A stretch of 50,662 nucleotides of DNA from Methylobacterium dankookense (GCF_902141855.1 NZ_CABFVH010000043.1:1-50662), one strand, 5' to 3'; shown: positions 8,029 to 16,139, counted from the first letter of the stretch. The notes: generated from the sequence alone by a model not told the origin. Translations and numbers: made by a program.

Positions 8029-8229
8029 GGCGGACACGCCGGACCGGGGCAGACGCAAGGACGGCCAGGACATGACGGCCCTCAGACGCAGCCTGCGAAC
8101 TCCTGACCCGTCGCGGGCTCTCCACCCGTCCTCATCATGAAATCTGCTTCAGCACGGGAAGCGGGCGCGACATCGGCAGGTTCGGGCACCTTGGCGACCG
8201 ACTGCCCATCCGTGGCCCCGTCCCGGCCG

Positions 8230-8388
8230 TCATCGGGCTCTCGGCAGCGCCATGCCGCGCTCGACCGCCGGACGCTCGCCGACCCGTTCCAGCCAGGCGT
8301 GCACGTTCGGCACCGTGCCGAGCGCGTCCTTGAGCGGCTCCTTCAGGAATGACGTGGCCGCCAGGGTCCAGGCATACGGCGGCGTGTC
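8230..8388 (-). pseudogene. glutathione S-transferase C-terminal remnant
   Basis: Translation on the minus strand gives FLKEPLKDALGTVPNVHAW followed by LERVGERPAVERGMALP, which is the usual C-terminal end of bacterial glutathione S-transferases. The N-terminal thioredoxin-like domain and most of the helical domain are absent; further upstream on this strand the sequence is antisense to rnhA. The open frame continues upstream but without GST-like content. It is a decayed fragment, not a gene. The rest of the 498-bp gap between the P460 and rnhA genes shows only a small CCGCC/GGCGG hairpin. Confidence 0.6.
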
Positions 8389-8526
8389 ATGGGCGATCGA
8401 TATGCTGCTCGGCCCGCCGCCCTCCGGCGGTACCCGCCTGGGGTTAGGGATACCATCTGTCAGCCAATTTCGGGCATCGATGGCTGCCTCCCATCGACCA
8501 CCCCACACGAAAGGGCCGACGCCACG

Positions 8527-9189
8527 ATGCGAACGATCGTTTATGCCGATGGAGGTTGCGACCCGAACCCCGGGCCGGGTGGTTGGGGGGTCGTCGTTGC
8601 GGCCCCGGACGGCACGGTCGAGCTGTGCGGCGGAGAGCCCGGCACCACGACCAACAACCGCATGGAGCTGACGGCTGCGATCAAGGGCCTCGAGCATTTC
8701 CCGGCCGGAGCCGCGATCGAGATGCGGTGCGACAGCCAGTACGTCGTCAAATCGGTGACCGAGTGGATGCGCGGCTGGAAGGCGAAAGGCTGGCGCACGA
8801 CGACGGGCGACGTGAAGAACGTCGACCTCATGAAGCGCCTCGACGAACTGAATGCGGCGCGCGACGTGAAATGGACCTGGGTCCGGGGTCATGCCGGCGA
8901 CCGCCTCAATGAGCGCGCCGATGCTCTCGTCCATCGGGGCCGTCGCGAAGCGAAGCTTGGCAAGCTCGAGTCGCGCAACAGTGCTGCGCCCGTACCTGCC
9001 CCTACCGCCGCCCCAGCTCCGCCGAGCCAGGGTGCCGTCCTGCGTGTCGATCTTGCGCTTGGCCTCCAGGTCACTCGGGCTGCGAAGGCGGCGGGTGTCA
9101 CGCCCGACGATCTGGTCGACGATGCGATCCGCTTCTACCTCGAGATCGGGCCTGACGAGGTCGCACGCCTGCGATCGAGCCGAGCGTAG
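8527..9189 (+). CDS. rnhA: ribonuclease HI with C-terminal extension
   Basis: This 220-residue protein degrades the RNA strand of RNA-DNA hybrids. The catalytic set is Asp8 (YADGGCDPNPGPGGWG), Glu47 (NNRMELTAAI), Asp69 (CDSQYVVKSV), His122 and Asp132 (WVRGHAGDRLNERAD), all as in E. coli RNase HI. The catalytic domain ends near residue 148; canonical enzymes stop at about 155. Here a Pro/Ala linker (APVPAPTAAPAPPSQG) leads to a 50-residue domain (VLRVDLALGLQVTRAAKAAG then TPDDLVDDAIRFYLEI) that looks like a ribbon-helix-helix or related helical domain. ATG 8527 is where homology begins. It stands alone, apart from the usual dnaQ or thrB neighbours. Confidence 0.93.
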   Translation: MRTIVYADGGCDPNPGPGGWGVVVAAPDGTVELCGGEPGTTTNNRMELTAAIKGLEHFPAGAAIEMRCDSQYVVKSVTEWMRGWKAKGWRTTTGDVKNVDLMKRLDELNAARDVKWTWVRGHAGDRLNERADALVHRGRREAKLGKLESRNSAAPVPAPTAAPAPPSQGAVLRVDLALGLQVTRAAKAAGVTPDDLVDDAIRFYLEIGPDEVARLRSSRA

Positions 9190-9656
9190 CGGACGAGGCC
9201 GCTTGCGCCGACGCTTGGTCGCCGGTTCGATCCCGGCTTTGCTCCATGCGTCCTCTGCTCGGACACCAGAAGGTCCGCTCGGGGACAAGTCGCGGCCAAT
9301 CGGCGAGGCCTCCTCGACGGGTTGCTCCCGGGTGGCGAGCGGACCTTCGCGTGCGAATGCCTGGACGTCCGCTTCGGAGGCCTGATCAGCCGACGAGGCA
9401 ACCGCCATTGTCTGCGACGCGAGCGCCTGCCGCGGTGCTCCGCCGCTCTGGGCTGCTCACCCCCGTCCATAACCTCGCCTTCGGCAGGCAATTTTCTGCC
9501 TGTCACCACGCGAGATATGCATCTTAGTACAAATTTTCGGCTAATCCCTGCACTCCCATGCAACTGTCGCATGGCTGGTGCAAGGCATGTGGTATACCAA
9601 ACAGGCGTGTGCGGTGCGATAAGCCTCTCAACGCACCGCAGCACAGGACGCCGCCG
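9190..9656. other. intergenic region without a recognised gene
   Basis: Nothing protein-like was recognised on either strand of this 467-bp gap; the open frames here are compositional. The second half (about 9480-9650) is distinctly more AT-rich and probably holds the promoter of the small hydrophobic peptide gene, including the palindrome TGGTATACCA at 9590-9599. Confidence 0.5.
9590..9599. promoter_or_regulatory. GntR-like operator palindrome
   Basis: TGGTATACCA is a perfect 10-bp palindrome that fits the TGGnnnnCCA pattern bound by many GntR-family regulators. It is 57 bp upstream of the small peptide's ATG, in an AT-richer promoter-like region. The assignment is by motif only; no GntR gene lies nearby. 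Confidence 0.35.
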
Positions 9657-9794
9657 ATGACCCTCCTCACCGCTCTCGCTCTTCTCCCCTTCGCCGCCGC
9701 CGTGCAGATCTCCCTGGTGATCGCGCTGGCCAAGACCTTCGACGGCGGCACCCGGAACGTGGGCGCCGCGGGGGCGGTCCCGACGCTGGCTTGA
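9657..9794 (+). CDS. small hydrophobic peptide (45 residues)
   Basis: ATG 9657 has AGGA about 9 nt upstream. The product is 45 residues: a hydrophobic N-terminal segment (LLTALALLPFAAAVQISLVI then ALAKTF) and a short glycine/alanine-rich tail. A well-formed terminator follows at 9833-9862, supporting a real short transcription unit. I recognise no family. It could be a single-pass membrane peptide; a toxin or a regulatory membrane peptide are possible roles but nothing here decides. Confidence 0.55.
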   Translation: MTLLTALALLPFAAAVQISLVIALAKTFDGGTRNVGAAGAVPTLA

Positions 9795-9832
9795 CCCCCT
9801 CTACGGCCGCCTCACGCGGCCACGCCGATCCA

Positions 9833-9862
9833 GCCCGCCCGGTTCGCCGCGGCGGGCTTTCT
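9833..9862 (+). terminator. rho-independent terminator
   Basis: GCCCGCC at 9833-9839 pairs with GGCGGGC at 9851-9857, closing a GC-rich loop, and is followed by TTTCT. It ends the transcript of the 45-residue peptide gene. Confidence 0.7.
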
Positions 9863-10058
9863 CGTGTCTGAGGTTTGGATTGGAGGGGCGGGCGTGACAT
9901 CGGCGCAGGCCACGCCTGCGGCATCGGGCTAGCCGTTCAACATGCTGAGCAGGGCCCCGGCGCGGCGACTCCTCCGAGCGCGAGCCCTGTCAGGACACGC
10001 ATGGCCCGCGACACCGACTGCCGAATCCTTGACGCGGCCGTCCGCCATCCCTGAATGC

Positions 10059-10098
10059 AATATGCGGTCTACGCATATTAATTTCGTGATCTCGAAAT
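10059..10098. promoter_or_regulatory. two adjacent palindromes upstream of the PAS-LuxR gene
   Basis: AATATGCG/CGCATATT (10059-10066 and 10072-10079, 5-nt spacer) is followed immediately by ATTTCG/CGAAAT (10081-10086 and 10093-10098, 6-nt spacer). Both are perfect and lie in an AT-rich patch about 90-130 bp before the GTG start of the PAS-LuxR regulator. They look like operator sites for one or two dimeric regulators, one possibly the PAS-LuxR protein itself. Confidence 0.5.
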
Positions 10099-10188
10099 AC
10101 CAAGACGTCGCCGGAACCCGTTTGCGCGCAATCCGTTTGTGCCCCGCTGCCGTCTTGGCAGTTGCGGGCGCCAAGGAGCCAGGGGGAC

Positions 10189-11649
10189 GTGACGGCGGAC
10201 GTCGACAGGCATGAGCTTCGGCAGATCATCGCCGGCCTGAGCGAGGGCGTGATCCTGGTCGAGCCCGACCAGACCATCGCCTACGCCAACGAGGCCGCGC
10301 TGGCCATGCACGGCGTCGAGAGACTCGACGAGCTTGGGGACGACGTCGACGCCTACCGCGAGCGCTTCGCCCTGCGCTACCGCAACAACAGGACGCCGGA
10401 GCACTACCCCATGGAGCGGGTGGTGGCGGGCGAGCGCTTTCATGACGTCGTCGTCGAGGTCCACCGCGCCGACCGGCCCGAGGTCGAATTCGTCCACTCC
10501 CTGCGCAGCCTCGTCGCCACCGACCGCGAGGGCAAGCCGAGTTGTCTCGCGCTGATCATGAAGGATGTCTCCGACCAGTTCGAGGCCGAACAGCGCTTCG
10601 AGGCCACCTTCAACGCCAATCCGGCACCTGCCGTGATCACGCGGCTCTCCGACCTGCGGCACGTGAAGGTCAATGCCGGCTTCCTGGAGATGACCGGGCA
10701 CGTCCGCGACGCCGTCATCGGGCGCAGCGTCTACGAGGTCGACGTGCTGGCCGGCGCCCGCAACCGGGATCTCGCGGTGAGCCGCCTGAAAGAGGGTGGC
10801 ACCATCCCCCAGATGGAGGCCTGCCTCGACCTGCCCGACGGCGGCACGCGCTTCGTCATCGTGGCGGGCCAACCCATCGACATGGGCGACGAGCCCTGCA
10901 TGCTGTTCACCTTCGCCGATCTCGAACTGCGCAAGAAGGCCGAGACGGCCCTGCGCCAGAGCGAGGAGCGCTTCGCCAAGGCATTCAGGCTGACCCCGGT
11001 GCCGACGCTGCTGGCGCGGCTCGACACCTTCACGGTCACGAGCATCAACGAGGCGTTCACCCGCGTCTTCGGCCACGGCGAGGACAGCGTGGTCGGACGC
11101 TCACCAGCCGAGACCGGCCTGTGGGTCGCGGAGGCAGCCCGCGAGCGTTTCGAGGAATCCGTCGGGCGCACCGGCTTCGTGCCAGGCCAGGAGGTCTGCC
11201 TGCGCCACCAGGACGGGTCGGAACTCGACTGCCTGGTTTCCGCCGAGCGGGTGGAGATCGGCGAGGAGACCTTCGCGCTTCTCGTCCTGCAGGACATCAC
11301 CGAGCGCAAGCGCGGCGAGCGGGAGCTGTTCGAGGCCATCGAGGCGGTGATGGCCGACACCTCGTGGTTCAGCCGCGGGCTCATCGAGAAACTCGCCAAC
11401 CTTCGCCAGCCGGGCCCCCGCGAGGGCAACGGGGCGAGCCCGGCCCTCACGGTGCGGGAACGCCAGATCCTGAACCTGATCTGCGCGGGCGTCGATGATG
11501 ACGCCATCGCCAAGCGGCTCAACCTCTCGCGCAACACCGTGCGCAACCACGGCGCCGCGCTCTACCGAAAGCTCGGCGTCCACAAGCGCGCGGAGGCCGT
11601 GATCTGGGGGCGCGAGAACGGCTTTCCGCTGAACGCCTCCGGTCCGTAA
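10189..11649 (+). CDS. PAS-domain LuxR-family transcriptional regulator
   Basis: The protein has 486 residues, cytoplasmic, with no membrane segment. Three PAS-like modules can be seen: residues about 8-120 (GLSEGVILVEPDQTIAYAN), 125-250 (ATFNANPAPAVITRLSDLR) and 255-385 (AFRLTPVPTLLARLDTF), the last ending in a PAC-type LLVLQDITERKRGE. A LuxR/GerE helix-turn-helix closes the protein (LTVRERQILNLICAG then AIAKRLNLSRNTVRNHGAAL). GTG 10189 is chosen because AGGGGG sits just upstream; a TTG at 10162 is less likely. The stimulus is unknown. It precedes the csbD cluster on the same strand, so control of those stress genes is a reasonable inference. Confidence 0.88.
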   Translation: MTADVDRHELRQIIAGLSEGVILVEPDQTIAYANEAALAMHGVERLDELGDDVDAYRERFALRYRNNRTPEHYPMERVVAGERFHDVVVEVHRADRPEVEFVHSLRSLVATDREGKPSCLALIMKDVSDQFEAEQRFEATFNANPAPAVITRLSDLRHVKVNAGFLEMTGHVRDAVIGRSVYEVDVLAGARNRDLAVSRLKEGGTIPQMEACLDLPDGGTRFVIVAGQPIDMGDEPCMLFTFADLELRKKAETALRQSEERFAKAFRLTPVPTLLARLDTFTVTSINEAFTRVFGHGEDSVVGRSPAETGLWVAEAARERFEESVGRTGFVPGQEVCLRHQDGSELDCLVSAERVEIGEETFALLVLQDITERKRGERELFEAIEAVMADTSWFSRGLIEKLANLRQPGPREGNGASPALTVRERQILNLICAGVDDDAIAKRLNLSRNTVRNHGAALYRKLGVHKRAEAVIWGRENGFPLNASGP

Positions 11650-11744
11650 AACCCAGTCTACTGGTATCCGCGTACTATTGAATAGCGAGGCCGGGCGGAC
11701 ATCTGAGACGAGCCGGGGGTTTCTCAGTCACTCGCGAGGTGTCC

Positions 11745-11900
11745 GTGACCGAACGCGCGAAACCCACTTCCGCCGAGCACGCCAAGGGCTCGCTGAAGGA
11801 GGCCATCGGCAAGCTGACCGGCGATGCCCGGATCGAGGCCGAGGGCAAGGCCCAGAAGCGTCGGGCGCGACCGTCCAAGGCGGGACCGCGCGGCGACTGA
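11745..11900 (+). CDS. short CsbD-like stress protein
   Basis: GTG 11745 opens a 51-residue frame whose middle, KGSLKEAIGKLTGDARIEAE followed by GKAQ, is the CsbD-domain core; the tail is basic (KRRARPSKAG). CsbD proteins are small, hydrophilic, general-stress-induced proteins of unknown biochemical role. It is the first of three CsbD-type genes in 1.8 kb, 57 bp upstream of the second. The short length and GTG start make it easy to miss, but the domain match and position support it. Confidence 0.72.
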   Translation: MTERAKPTSAEHAKGSLKEAIGKLTGDARIEAEGKAQKRRARPSKAGPRGD

Positions 11901-11957
11901 GCCGGAACACCGGGCGCCCGAAGGTGCCGCACGCAACCACGACGACAGGAGCACGAC

Positions 11958-12287
11958 ATGGTCGATACGGACAGGATCACGGGCGCCGCGAAGGAGCTCG
12001 GCGGCAAGGTGCAGGGCGCGGTCGGCGATCTGACCGGCTCGAAGAGCGACTCGGTCGAGGGCCGCTTCCGCGAGGCGCAGGGCACCGCAGAGAACCTTTA
12101 CGGCCAGGCCAAGGACGCCGTCCGGCACGCGGCCGACGAGGCCTCCGACTACGCCGAGGACGCCTACGAGCAGGGCCGCCGCTACCTGCGTGAGGGTCAC
12201 GACCAATCCGCCGAATGGCCGCACACGTCACTCCTCGTGGCGGGCGCCATCGGCTTCGGCCTCGGCCTGCTCGTCAGCCGGCTCTGA
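11958..12287 (+). CDS. CsbD-family protein with C-terminal membrane anchor
   Basis: The protein has 109 residues. Residues 1-55 carry the CsbD pattern (RITGAAKELGGKVQGAVGDL, then EGRFREAQGTAENLYGQ). A charged amphipathic helix (about 55-85) leads to a C-terminal hydrophobic segment, SLLVAGAIGFGLGLLVSRL, likely a tail anchor, similar in layout to ElaB/YqjD-type proteins that dock at the inner membrane. It lies between the short CsbD gene and the Ala-rich membrane protein, all on the plus strand. The function is unknown beyond a likely role in stress. Confidence 0.85.
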   Translation: MVDTDRITGAAKELGGKVQGAVGDLTGSKSDSVEGRFREAQGTAENLYGQAKDAVRHAADEASDYAEDAYEQGRRYLREGHDQSAEWPHTSLLVAGAIGFGLGLLVSRL

Positions 12288-12332
12288 CGCCTACCCCGTC
12301 TTTCGACTTCACCCACCCACCGGAGTAAACGT

Positions 12333-13244
12333 GTGACTGCACCGACCAGCCTATCTCCCGTCGCCGTCGGCGACACGCGGGCCGTCCTGCTTAACGAAGT
12401 GTCCTGGGGCGCCATCTTCGCCGGTGCCGTCACGGCCCTCGTCAGCCAGGTCGTCCTGAACCTTGTCGGGGTGGGCGTCGGCCTGGCCTCCGTCGGCACG
12501 AACGCGGCCGACAACCCGGCCGCCTCGACCGTCTCGCTCGGCGCCGGGCTGTGGTTCGTCGGCTCCGGCATCGTCGCCTCGCTCGCAGGCGGCCTCATCG
12601 CCGGTCGTCTCTCCGGCAAGGCGCTGCCGGGCGCGGCCGGCCTGCACGGCCTCGTCTCCTGGGCCGTGACCACGCTGATCGTGCTCTACCTGCTGACTTC
12701 GGCGGCGACCGGCCTCGTCGGCGGTGCGCTCTCGACGGTGGGCAGCGCGCTCGGCGGCGCGGGCAACCTCGTCGGCGGCACCGTGCAGACGGCGGCCCAG
12801 GCCGCGGCCCCGTCGCTGTCGAAGATCTCGAACCCGCTCGACGGCATCGAGCAGAAGGTGCGCGAGCAGGCCGCCGGCCAGGACCCGCAGGCCGCCCGCG
12901 ACGCCGCGGTCTCGGCCGTGCGTGCGGTGCTGACGGGTGACCCGGCCCAGAAGGAGCAGGCCAAGGCCCGCGCGGCCGACGCGCTCGCCAAGGCGCAGGG
13001 CATCGCGCCCGACCAGGCCAAGGCGCAGATCGACGACTACCAGAAGCAGTACGAGCAGGCCGTCACCACGGCCAAGCAGAAGGCCGAGGCCGCTGCGGTC
13101 GCCGCGAAGTCGGCCGCGACCCAGGGAGCCTTCTACGCGGCGCTGGCGCTGATCCTGGGCGCGCTCGCCGCCTTCCTCGGCGGCCGCTTCGGCGCCCCCA
13201 AGCCGCTGACGCTCGTCGACGCCTACGACGCCCGCCGCGCCTGA
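12333..13244 (+). CDS. membrane protein with Ala-rich amphipathic region
   Basis: The protein has 303 residues; GTG 12333 follows GGAG by 7 nt. Three hydrophobic segments lie in the N-terminal half (WGAIFAGAVTALVSQVVLNL, GLWFVGSGIVASLAGGLIAG, SWAVTTLIVLYLLTSAATGL). A long Ala/Gln/Lys-rich helical stretch (about 160-260, with KAEAAAVAAKSAATQ) resembles LEA-like or apolipoprotein-like amphipathic repeats. A final hydrophobic segment (FYAALALILGALAAFLGG) and short tail close it. Such proteins occur beside CsbD genes in Rhizobiales; I know of no assigned function. A small hairpin (13263-13278) follows the stop codon. Confidence 0.8.
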   Translation: MTAPTSLSPVAVGDTRAVLLNEVSWGAIFAGAVTALVSQVVLNLVGVGVGLASVGTNAADNPAASTVSLGAGLWFVGSGIVASLAGGLIAGRLSGKALPGAAGLHGLVSWAVTTLIVLYLLTSAATGLVGGALSTVGSALGGAGNLVGGTVQTAAQAAAPSLSKISNPLDGIEQKVREQAAGQDPQAARDAAVSAVRAVLTGDPAQKEQAKARAADALAKAQGIAPDQAKAQIDDYQKQYEQAVTTAKQKAEAAAVAAKSAATQGAFYAALALILGALAAFLGGRFGAPKPLTLVDAYDARRA

Positions 13245-13332
13245 CACCCATCCCCATCGGCTCCCGCCATCCGGCGGGGGCCTCCCCGACCGGTGAAGCC
13301 GGTGACGACCAACTGTCAGAGGAGATCAGCCG

Positions 13333-13536
13333 ATGAGCAGCACCACCGACAAGATCAAGGGCCTGGCCAACGAGGCCGTGGGCAACGTCAAGCAGGGCGT
13401 CGGCAAGGCGACCGGCAACGAGAAGCTCGAGGCCGAGGGCAAGGCCCAGGAGCTCAAGGGCGAGGCGCAGAAGACGGTGGGCGACGTCAAGGACGGCGCC
13501 AAGAACCTCGCCGACACGGTCACCGGCAAGAAGTGA
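13333..13536 (+). CDS. CsbD-family stress protein
   Basis: This 67-residue protein is a full CsbD domain and nothing else: TDKIKGLANEAVGNVKQGVG, KATGNEKLEAEGKAQE and a repeat-like KGEAQKTVGDVKDGAKNLAD. It is hydrophilic and probably partly disordered. The start ATG 13333 has AGAGGAG upstream. It is the third CsbD-type gene of the cluster and likely responds to general stress, although no sigma-EcfG-type promoter (GGAAC with GTT) was found upstream. Confidence 0.9.
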   Translation: MSSTTDKIKGLANEAVGNVKQGVGKATGNEKLEAEGKAQELKGEAQKTVGDVKDGAKNLADTVTGKK

Positions 13537-13740
13537 GGCGGTCGTCCGGGGTCGCACCCGCGGCCCCGGAGCCATCTCCCGCAGACCAATGGCCTGATTT
13601 GGGTCACTGCGACTTTTGTTCTTGGGCTGCGCCGAAGGTGCGTCTCGCCGCTTTTCCAGCCTCGAAGTAGACCAGCCGCTTTCCGCAAGGCGATCATATC
13701 GGTCGCACATACGCCCGGCGGAGCCTTCGCGCCTTCGGCC

Positions 13741-13846
13741 TAGAGCATTTTCCGTGATCCTTGGATCACGGAAAATGCTCTATCACATTGATTGTGCCGC
13801 ATTTTCTTTCGCGGAACCGGCAACCACTCCGCGGAAAATGCTCTAG
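13741..13846. repeat. RIME-like palindromic repeat, copy 2
   Basis: A perfect 20-bp-arm hairpin (13741-13760 with 13763-13782, 2-nt loop) is followed by GCGGAACCGGCAACCACTCC and a closing AAAATGCTCTAG that repeats the head of the stem. The order head hairpin, GAACCGG tail, closing half-site is the same as at 478-592 and 19998-20102, though the sequence has diverged. It occupies the 327-bp gap between the last csbD gene and the convergent histidine kinase gene. Confidence 0.75.
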
Positions 13847-13863
13847 CCGGTTCGAACGTCTGC

Positions 13864-15102
13864 TTAAAGTGGAAGGCGGACTGTGAACGTGGCTCCCGGC
13901 TTCCCACCGTTGCTTGTCACCTCGATTGAGCCGTCATGGGCAGCGAGGATCGTGCGGCAGATGCTGAGGCCGAGCCCGAGCCCGTCGGCGCGCGTGGTGA
14001 AGAAGCCGTCGAACAGCTGGTCGATATGGCGCGGATCGACGCCGGGTCCATTGTCGGCGACGTCGATCCGGACCGCGTCGCCCTCCCGGACTATCTCGAT
14101 CCCGATCTCCGGCTCCGGCGTGCCGGCGTGGCCATGGATCTGGATCGCGTTCATCAACAGGTTCACGAAAACCTGCTGAAGCTGGATCCTGTCGGCCCGG
14201 ATGGTCAGATCCGCACCCGATCCACCGACATGCAGCCCGATCGCGTTGCGGCTCAGTTCGTGCCGCACGAACTGGACGGATTCGCTGAGCACGTCGGCGA
14301 CTGCGATCGGGCTGCGCGTGCTGCCGCGCTTGCCTGCCATGCGGCGCGTGCGATCGATGATGTCGCCGGCGCGCGCGACCTGATCGACGATGCGCTGGCA
14401 CTGGCGCCGGAGCGCATCGCGTTCGATGTCGTTCCCGTCGAGACGGCGCAGCATGGCGCCGGCAGTCATTCCGATCGAGGAGAGAGGCTGGCCGATCTCG
14501 TGGGCGATCGACGCGGAGAGCTCGCCCAGGGTGGAGATCCGGGAGACGTGGGCCAGCTCGTCGCGCAGCGCGTCGAGAGAGGTCTGCCGCTGCACGTGCT
14601 CGGTGATGTCGACGAACGAGGCGAGCCAGAAGCCCGAAGTCGTCCCGTCTGCCTTAGGCACGACGCAGAACAGGGTGTCGAAGCGCGATCCATCCACCCG
14701 GACACTGCGGGCCTGCTGCTGAAACGAGGTCGCCCCGGCCGCGAAGGCGCGCGCCGAGTTGATCTGGGCGGTGCAGGAGGGATCGAAGAAGCGCTGGGTG
14801 CGCTGGCCGATCATGTCGGCACGGCCGGCCGCGCCGAACATCCGCACGGCCGCCTCGTTCACGTCGAGGATGATCATGCCGCGGCGCAGCTGGTCTGCGA
14901 TGCCGGGATTAGCCTCCAAGTACCGCGATAGATCTGCGACGCCCGCTTCCCGAAGCGCGTCGAGCGCGGCGACCCGCTCCCGCGCATCGACCACGACGAA
15001 CCCGATCGTCGAGACCTTCATGCATACGAGGTACCAAGCGTCGTTCCAGTCGGCTTCGGTCGGGACGACCGGGCCGCCCGCCACTGCAGGACCGCTGCTC
15101 AT
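13864..15102 (-). CDS. cytosolic PAS sensor histidine kinase
   Basis: The protein has 412 residues and no membrane segment. A PAS domain spans about residues 70-170 (IILDVNEAAVRMFGAAGRAD at its start, FVDITEHVQR at its end). The HisKA dimerisation helix follows (TLGELSASIAHEIGQPLSSI, phospho-acceptor His201), then the ATPase domain with N-box VNLLMNAIQ, G1 DVADNGPGVD and G2 GLGLGLSI. The usual H-box is HEINQPL; here Asn is Gly204. ATG 15102 is chosen because the longer frame (to 15240) is Pro/Arg-rich. It belongs to the FixL/DctB-like class. No response regulator adjoins it; FixJ-like genes lie 6-7 kb away at 21499 and 22484. Confidence 0.88.
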   Translation of the reverse strand: MSSGPAVAGGPVVPTEADWNDAWYLVCMKVSTIGFVVVDARERVAALDALREAGVADLSRYLEANPGIADQLRRGMIILDVNEAAVRMFGAAGRADMIGQRTQRFFDPSCTAQINSARAFAAGATSFQQQARSVRVDGSRFDTLFCVVPKADGTTSGFWLASFVDITEHVQRQTSLDALRDELAHVSRISTLGELSASIAHEIGQPLSSIGMTAGAMLRRLDGNDIERDALRRQCQRIVDQVARAGDIIDRTRRMAGKRGSTRSPIAVADVLSESVQFVRHELSRNAIGLHVGGSGADLTIRADRIQLQQVFVNLLMNAIQIHGHAGTPEPEIGIEIVREGDAVRIDVADNGPGVDPRHIDQLFDGFFTTRADGLGLGLSICRTILAAHDGSIEVTSNGGKPGATFTVRLPL

Positions 15103-15256
15103 GCCTGGGCTTCTCTCGAACGGATGCCGGTGCGATGCCGATCCGGCGGTATCAGTATCGGAGGATCCCAGGCAAATCCCGGTCCGGCCCCGCCCTGCGC
15201 GCGGGGAGCCGAGCACGGGCGGATCGGGATGCCGGTTCACCGCATCCCGCCCCGCC

Positions 15257-16087
15257 TCACGCCCTGATGAAGGCGAGGAGGTCGGCGTTGATGATGTCGG
15301 GATGCGTGGTGCACATCCCGTGCGGCAGGCCCTCGTAGGTCTTCAGCGTGCCGTTCCTCAGGAGCGGGCGCGACAGCAGCGCGGAATCGGCGATCGGCAC
15401 GATCTGATCGTCGGTGCCGTGCATCACAAGTACGGGCACGGTGATCGCCTTCAGATCCTCGGTGAAGTCGGTCTCCGAGAAGGCCTTGATGCAGTCGTAC
15501 TGCGCCTTGGCGCCGCCGATCATGCCCTGGCGCCACCAGTTGCCGATCACGCCTTCCGAGACCTGCGCGCCCGCGCGGTTGTAGCCATAGAAGGGCCCGG
15601 ACGGCACGTCGCGGTAGAACTGTGCGCGGTTGGCCGCGAGCGCCGCGCGGAAGCCGTCGAAGACCTCGATGGGCAGGCCGCCGGGATTCGTCTCGGACTT
15701 CACCATCACCGGGGGCACCGCCCCGATCAGCACGGCCTTGGCGACGCGGCCGGGCTCGGCGCGGGCGACGTAGCGGGCGACCTCGCCCCCGCCGGTCGAG
15801 TGACCGACATGGATCGCGTTCCGCAGGTCGAGGGCGGCGGCGAGCGCGACGACATCCGCCGCGTAGGTGTCCATCTCGTTGCCGGTATCGGTCTGGGTTG
15901 AGCGGCCGTGGCCCCGGCGGTCATGCGCGACGACGCGGAAGCCCTGGCCGAGGAAGAACAGCATCTGGTTGTCCCAGTCGTCGGCACTGAGCGGCCAGCC
16001 GTGATGAAAGACGATCGCCTGCGCGTCCTTCGGCCCCCAATCCTTGTAGAAGATCTGCGTACCGTCCGCGATTGAAACAAAGCCCAT
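15257..16087 (-). CDS. alpha/beta hydrolase, non-haem chloroperoxidase/arylesterase type
   Basis: The protein has 276 residues. The triad of serine-type alpha/beta hydrolases is visible: nucleophile in VGHSTGGGEVARY, acid in VLVMHGTDDQIVP and His in GLPHGMCTTHPD. The oxyanion segment is FHHGWPLSADDWDNQ and AHDRRGHGRS is intact, which places it among the cofactor-free chloroperoxidase/perhydrolase/arylesterase group. ATG 16087 has GGAG 6 nt upstream; ATG 16093 would overlap that site. It lies 52 bp downstream of the molybdenum hydroxylase large subunit on the same strand and may be cotranscribed with it. Confidence 0.88.
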   Translation of the reverse strand: MGFVSIADGTQIFYKDWGPKDAQAIVFHHGWPLSADDWDNQMLFFLGQGFRVVAHDRRGHGRSTQTDTGNEMDTYAADVVALAAALDLRNAIHVGHSTGGGEVARYVARAEPGRVAKAVLIGAVPPVMVKSETNPGGLPIEVFDGFRAALAANRAQFYRDVPSGPFYGYNRAGAQVSEGVIGNWWRQGMIGGAKAQYDCIKAFSETDFTEDLKAITVPVLVMHGTDDQIVPIADSALLSRPLLRNGTLKTYEGLPHGMCTTHPDIINADLLAFIRA

Positions 16088-16139
16088 GACCATCTCCGTT
16101 GCTGTTTGAGGATTGTGTGCAGATCCCACCGGGGGGCCG

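Noticed and set aside
11650..13332. EcfG (general stress sigma) promoters before the csbD genes
   Set aside because: No GGAAC with a correctly spaced GTT was found upstream of any of the three genes.
13741..13782. Rho-independent terminator after csbD
   Set aside because: The stem is perfect but belongs to a dispersed repeat with tail and closing half-site, and no T-run follows.
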